From contig JAHECE010000111.1 in the NCBI GenBank assembly GCA_024641895.1, forward strand, positions 1 to 8,452: DNA of 8,452 nucleotides, read 5' to 3'. Each line of letters opens with the position of its first letter. Position 1 is the first letter of the stretch. Below the pieces are notes generated by a model. It was given only the letters and a program-made list of their open reading frames with translations. It was not told the DNA's origin and ran no database searches. Source of the stretch: Actinomycetales bacterium (GTDB lineage: Bacteria > Actinomycetota > Actinomycetes > Actinomycetales > JAHECE01). The position numbers were made by a program, and so were the translations under genes. Of the stretch, positions 5,428 through 8,452 are shown piece after piece.

Positions 5428-5945
5428 ACCTCGGGATGATCTGGGCGCAGGCCCGGGACCGCGTGATCGGGCTGGACGGGGACATCCCGTGGCACCTGCC
5501 GGAGGACCTCGCCCACTTCCGGCGCGAGACCCGCGGCCATGCCGTGATCATGGGCCGTACCTCCTGGGACGCCCTGCCGGACGCCTACCGCCCCCTGCCG
5601 GGCCGCCGGAACATCGTGCTCTCGAGGCGGCCGGACTTCGTGGCAGAGGGCGCAGAGGTGGCCGACAGCCTGGACGCCGCGCTCGAGCTGGTCGGCGCCG
5701 GCGCGTGGATCTGCGGCGGCGCCAAGGTCTACGCCGAGGCACTGCCTTGCGCCGACCAACTCGTGGTCACGGACATCGACCTTGCCGTCGACGGCGACGC
5801 CTACGCCCCTCAGATCGGGCCCGAGTGGGAGCTCGAACGGCGGGAGCCCGCCGTCGGCTGGGCTACGGGCAAGGACGAGCTGCCCTACCGGATCAGCTGG
5901 TACCGCCGGGCGTCGAACCAGGAGCGGCCGGGCGACCGTCGCTGA
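5424..5945 (+). CDS. dfrA: Dihydrofolate reductase
   Basis: DHFR reduces dihydrofolate to tetrahydrofolate with NADPH, closing the cycle with the adjacent ThyA. The protein is 173 residues. Substrate-site residues are visible in the first 35: IWAQARDRVIG, then GDIPWHLPEDLAHF with Trp23 and acidic Asp28 (equivalent to E. coli Asp27). NADPH-site motifs are MGRTSWDALP, RPLPGRRNIVLSRRPDF and WICGGAKVY (about 92-100). The cis Gly-Gly pair is kept, but the usual IGGG reads CGGA. The end (LPYRISWYRR) is normal, with a 10-residue polar tail. I chose GTG 5424, which gives MNLGMIWAQ like M. tuberculosis MVGLIWAQ and overlaps the thyA stop in GTGA. ATG 5436 would cut the first strand. The 3' end overlaps the opposing kinase gene. 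Confidence 0.95.
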   Translation: MNLGMIWAQARDRVIGLDGDIPWHLPEDLAHFRRETRGHAVIMGRTSWDALPDAYRPLPGRRNIVLSRRPDFVAEGAEVADSLDAALELVGAGAWICGGAKVYAEALPCADQLVVTDIDLAVDGDAYAPQIGPEWELERREPAVGWATGKDELPYRISWYRRASNQERPGDRR

Positions 5946-7119
5946 ACCGGCCGGTGGTCGAGTCGTCTCGCACGTGCGCCTGCGCCCGTCGCACCAGGTC
6001 CGGCACCGGGCCGGCCACCCAGGCCGCCACGAACCGCTCGACGAGGGAGCGGGCGCCGTCGACGTCACCTGCCGACTCCCGGCCCTCGAGCTCCGAGCAC
6101 AACATGTAGAGCCCGAACATGGCCTGCCGGGCCGCGCCGTCGGCGACCGTCGCGGCCATCACCGCCTCGGGCTCAAGGACGAACCCGTGCTGCTCCAGCA
6201 CGGACACGTAGTCCGCGACCACGGATCGCTCGACCTGCTCCCGCGGGCGCCCGTGCAGCATCGCCGGCAGGTAGCACAGCAGCTGGGACAGGTCGGAGCT
6301 CACCGAAGCGACGCCGACCATCTGCCAGTCGAACGCCACGACCTCGTCCTGCCCCTGCGACGTCCGGCGGAGCAGCAGGTTGTCCAGGTTGAAGTCGTTG
6401 TGGCAGATGGCAGGTGGCACGCGGGAGGCCAGGCGCAGGACGGGTCCGGGATCGCGCACCAGGTCGAGCACGGGGGCGAGCTCCGGCACCAGCAGGGGCT
6501 CGTAGGCACCGCGCCCGGCGTCCACCCCGGCGATCAGCGCGCCGAACATCGGACGGCAGAGCTGAGCGAGATCGGCGACGAAGTCGGGTCGATCGAGCCA
6601 GTCCGGGCCGGCCGAACGGGGCCGGCCGAGGGTGACGGCGTGAAACCGGGCAAGCGCCCGAGCCGCGCGGCGGTAGTCGACCTCGCTCCAGGGCTCGCGG
6701 TCGAGCTCGCCGAGGTCCTCCGACCAGAGCCATCCGGTCCGGGCGTCCGGCTCGTCGATGCGGTAGCAGCGTGGGGCGCGGAGCCCGACAAGTCCGGAAA
6801 GCAGCCCCGAGCGCGCCACCTCGAGCTCGCGCCGCCAGTAGATCGGGTTCTGGGGCGAGTCGTAGGCCTCCGGCCCTTCCGGTGACCGCACCACCTTGAG
6901 CACGGCCGACCAGCGAACCTCCTGCCCGTCGACGTGCGCGGCACCAGCGACGCGGATCACCGCGCCCGAGGTCGGATTCCCGGCGCGCCCCGGCGCCAGG
7001 TCCTCGACAGACCACGGCCCGAGCCTCGCGGAGTCGGCGCCGGTGACTGCCCGGGCGACCGACTCGACGAGGTCGGGCCTCTCTCGGAGCCGCCGCTCCA
7101 CGAACGCCGCCTCGGACAT
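5893..7119 (-). CDS. APH/CHK-like small-molecule phosphotransferase
   Basis: This 408-residue protein has the kinase fold of aminoglycoside and choline kinases. Likely ATP lysine is Lys75 (SAVLKVV) with Glu98 (WRRELEVA). The catalytic loop is ICHNDFNLDNLLL, with His240, Asp242 and Asn247 in the H-x-D-x4-N pattern. The metal-binding Asp264 is in VAFDWQMVGVASVSSDLSQLL. The D-W-Q-x-V-G form with a following SSDLSQLL resembles CHK-type (EcKL/DUF1679) kinases more than antibiotic-resistance enzymes, so I would not call it a resistance gene. The substrate is unknown. It starts at ATG 7119, 6 bases after the amylase stop, so both are probably one transcript; a GTG three bases earlier is possible. 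It is not a clear maltokinase, which normally has an HGDLHxGQ-like loop. The last 53 bases run into dfrA on the other strand. Confidence 0.8.
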   Translation of the reverse strand: MSEAAFVERRLRERPDLVESVARAVTGADSARLGPWSVEDLAPGRAGNPTSGAVIRVAGAAHVDGQEVRWSAVLKVVRSPEGPEAYDSPQNPIYWRRELEVARSGLLSGLVGLRAPRCYRIDEPDARTGWLWSEDLGELDREPWSEVDYRRAARALARFHAVTLGRPRSAGPDWLDRPDFVADLAQLCRPMFGALIAGVDAGRGAYEPLLVPELAPVLDLVRDPGPVLRLASRVPPAICHNDFNLDNLLLRRTSQGQDEVVAFDWQMVGVASVSSDLSQLLCYLPAMLHGRPREQVERSVVADYVSVLEQHGFVLEPEAVMAATVADGAARQAMFGLYMLCSELEGRESAGDVDGARSLVERFVAAWVAGPVPDLVRRAQAHVRDDSTTGRFSDGRPAAPGSTPGGTS

Positions 7120-7125
7120 CACCGG

Positions 7126-8433
7126 TCAGCTCACGAAGATGTGGTAGCCCCAGGGCTCGAGGTCCACAGTCGCATCGGCTGCGAAGTCGACCGTCTCACC
7201 CGAGCCGAAGTCCGTGTACGCCCCGGTGAAGAGCGGTTCGGTGAACCCGGCCGTCACGGGCTCGGCCGAGAAGTTGAAGACGGCGAAGACCTTGTGATCC
7301 GCGTTCTGGCGCACGAAGCTCAGGATCTTCGTCTTGTCGCTGTTCGGCACTCGGACCATGCGAGCGCCCCACGGGGCGTTCCACAGAGCAGAGTTCGCGT
7401 GCTTCAGGGCGAAGAGCCGCCGGTACAGGTCGGCGTAGCGGTGCTCGACCCAGTGGATCGGGTCCCGCTCGAAGAACTCCAGGCGCTTGTCGTAGCCCGC
7501 CTCCTGACCGTTGTAGATCAGCGGCATGCCCTCGCTCACGACGGAGAGAACCATCGCCGCGTCGAGACCGTCGCGGAACTGCTCGAACTCGGTGCCCTCC
7601 CACGCGTTCTTGTCGTGGTTGCTCACGAACAGCATGCGCATGGCCTCACGGGGCCAGTGCTTGTCGTTCCAGGCGTAGTAGATCTCGAGCGCGCTGCAGT
7701 CCAGCGTGCCCGTGCAGATCCGGTGCACCACGTCGTTCCAGTGCCAGGAGTACGTCATGTCGAAGGCGCCGGCGTGCAGGTCCTTCGAGTCCCACTCGGC
7801 CAGCATGAAGACCGGCTTGATCTCGTCGAGCTCGGCGCGGGCGTTCTCCCAGAAGTCGTTCGGCACGAAGCCTGCGACGTCGCACCGGTAGCCGTCGACG
7901 TCGGCCTCGCGGACCCAGTACTTCAGCGCGCCCGTCATGTACTCGCGCAGCGCCGGGTCCTTGTAGTCGAGGTCGATGATGTCGTCCCAGTCCCACCACG
8001 GGGTGGGGCAGAAGTCGCCCTTCCAGTCCCGCAGGTACCACTCCGGGTGCTCGGTGACGAGGTTGTTGTCCCACGCGGTGTGGTTGGCGACCCAGTCCAG
8101 GATGACCTTCATCCCGCGGGCGTGCGCTGCCGCGACGAAGTGCTGGAGGTCCGCCAGGGTCCCGAGCTCCGGGTTGACGCCGAAGTAGTCCTTGACGGCG
8201 TAGGGGCTGCCCAGGGTGCCCTTGCGACTCACCTCGCCGATCGGGTGGATCGGCATCAGCCACAGGATGTCCGCTCCAAGGTCCTCCAGGCGGGGCAGGT
8301 GCGCCTCGGCCGCGCGGAAGGTGCCCTCTGCCGTGAAGTTGCGCGTGTTGATCTGGTAGATCGTCGCGTTCTTGCTCCACTGGGGGTGGCTGATGCGGAC
8401 GTACGGGATGGCCTGGTACCGGCTCGAGCTCAC
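7126..8433 (-). CDS. GH13 alpha-amylase-family glycoside hydrolase, cytosolic
   Basis: The complete 435-residue protein carries the four GH13 regions on a (beta/alpha)8 barrel. Region I is DWVANH (113-118), region II is DGYRCDVAG (180-188) with nucleophile Asp185, region III is MLAEWDS with acid/base Glu213, and region IV is SNHDKN with Asp274. Residues 380-435 form the usual beta-sandwich C-terminal domain (VFAVFNFS...EPWGYHIFVS). There is no signal peptide or carbohydrate-binding module. It should therefore act inside the cell on glycogen, maltodextrins or imported alpha-glucosides. Exact specificity cannot be read from the sequence; the motif GSPYAVKDYFGVNPELGTL is typical of compact intracellular amylase-like enzymes. 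GTG 8433 is preceded by GAGGAG (minus strand of 8441-8446) with a 7-base spacer. The kinase gene follows directly. Confidence 0.93.
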   Translation of the reverse strand: MSSSRYQAIPYVRISHPQWSKNATIYQINTRNFTAEGTFRAAEAHLPRLEDLGADILWLMPIHPIGEVSRKGTLGSPYAVKDYFGVNPELGTLADLQHFVAAAHARGMKVILDWVANHTAWDNNLVTEHPEWYLRDWKGDFCPTPWWDWDDIIDLDYKDPALREYMTGALKYWVREADVDGYRCDVAGFVPNDFWENARAELDEIKPVFMLAEWDSKDLHAGAFDMTYSWHWNDVVHRICTGTLDCSALEIYYAWNDKHWPREAMRMLFVSNHDKNAWEGTEFEQFRDGLDAAMVLSVVSEGMPLIYNGQEAGYDKRLEFFERDPIHWVEHRYADLYRRLFALKHANSALWNAPWGARMVRVPNSDKTKILSFVRQNADHKVFAVFNFSAEPVTAGFTEPLFTGAYTDFGSGETVDFAADATVDLEPWGYHIFVS

Positions 8434-8440
8434 CTGGCAA

Positions 8441-8446
8441 CTCCTC
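8441..8446 (-). promoter_or_regulatory. Ribosome binding site of the GH13 gene
   Basis: On the minus strand this reads GAGGAG, seven bases before GTG 8433. It supports that non-ATG start and shows the gene is complete even though only 19 bases of its upstream region are in the window. Confidence 0.65.
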
Positions 8447-8452
8447 GCCGAT

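Noticed and set aside
5946..5955. ACCGGCCGGT perfect palindrome right after the dfrA stop as a terminator
   Set aside because: It has no loop and no flanking stem extension, so it cannot form a stable hairpin. It also lies inside the kinase coding sequence.

Overview
The window is very GC-rich and gene-dense, and almost every third codon position is G or C. It carries a WhiB-family iron-sulfur regulator and a PdtaS-type histidine kinase, GTG starts are common, and at least one promoter looks leaderless. Together these point to an actinobacterium (Actinomycetota). Gene content and protein style fit Micrococcales such as Cellulomonadaceae, but genus is an inference and cannot be fixed from this sequence alone. 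I see no tRNA, rRNA, CRISPR array, insertion sequence or phage gene.

Layout from left to right. At 3-305 (+) lies the C-terminus of a protein that resembles the tail of FtsK/SpoIIIE-type ATPases. It converges on a small four-helix membrane protein (319-729, -). A 240-base regulatory gap (730-969) separates that gene from a WhiB1 orthologue (970-1218, +). whiB1 converges on pdtaS (1270-2742, -), with a short hairpin between them. The whiB1/pdtaS neighbourhood matches Mycobacterium tuberculosis Rv3219/Rv3220c. pdtaS is divergent from a DUF2505/SRPBCC-fold protein (2823-3323, +), and their promoters are packed into 80 bases.

The middle is a tight four-gene plus-strand cluster: OsmC-family protein (3442-3897), EcsC-like membrane protein (3911-4636), thymidylate synthase thyA (4633-5427) and dihydrofolate reductase (5424-5945). 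The last two junctions are both 4-base GTGA overlaps, so translation of the membrane protein, ThyA and DHFR is probably coupled. ThyA turns dUMP into dTMP while oxidising methylene-tetrahydrofolate to dihydrofolate, and DHFR reduces it back, so these two enzymes form the thymidylate cycle.

The right end is a minus-strand pair transcribed toward dfrA: a cytosolic GH13 alpha-amylase-family enzyme (7126-8433) followed 6 bases later by a CHK/APH-like small-molecule kinase (5893-7119). The 3' end of the kinase gene overlaps the 3' end of dfrA by 53 bases.

Most of the window is ordinary housekeeping and regulatory actinobacterial chromosome. The items most worth a second look are the membrane protein coupled to thyA-dfrA, the orphan kinase paired with an intracellular amylase, the convergent dfrA/kinase overlap, and the compact pdtaS/DUF2505 promoter region.
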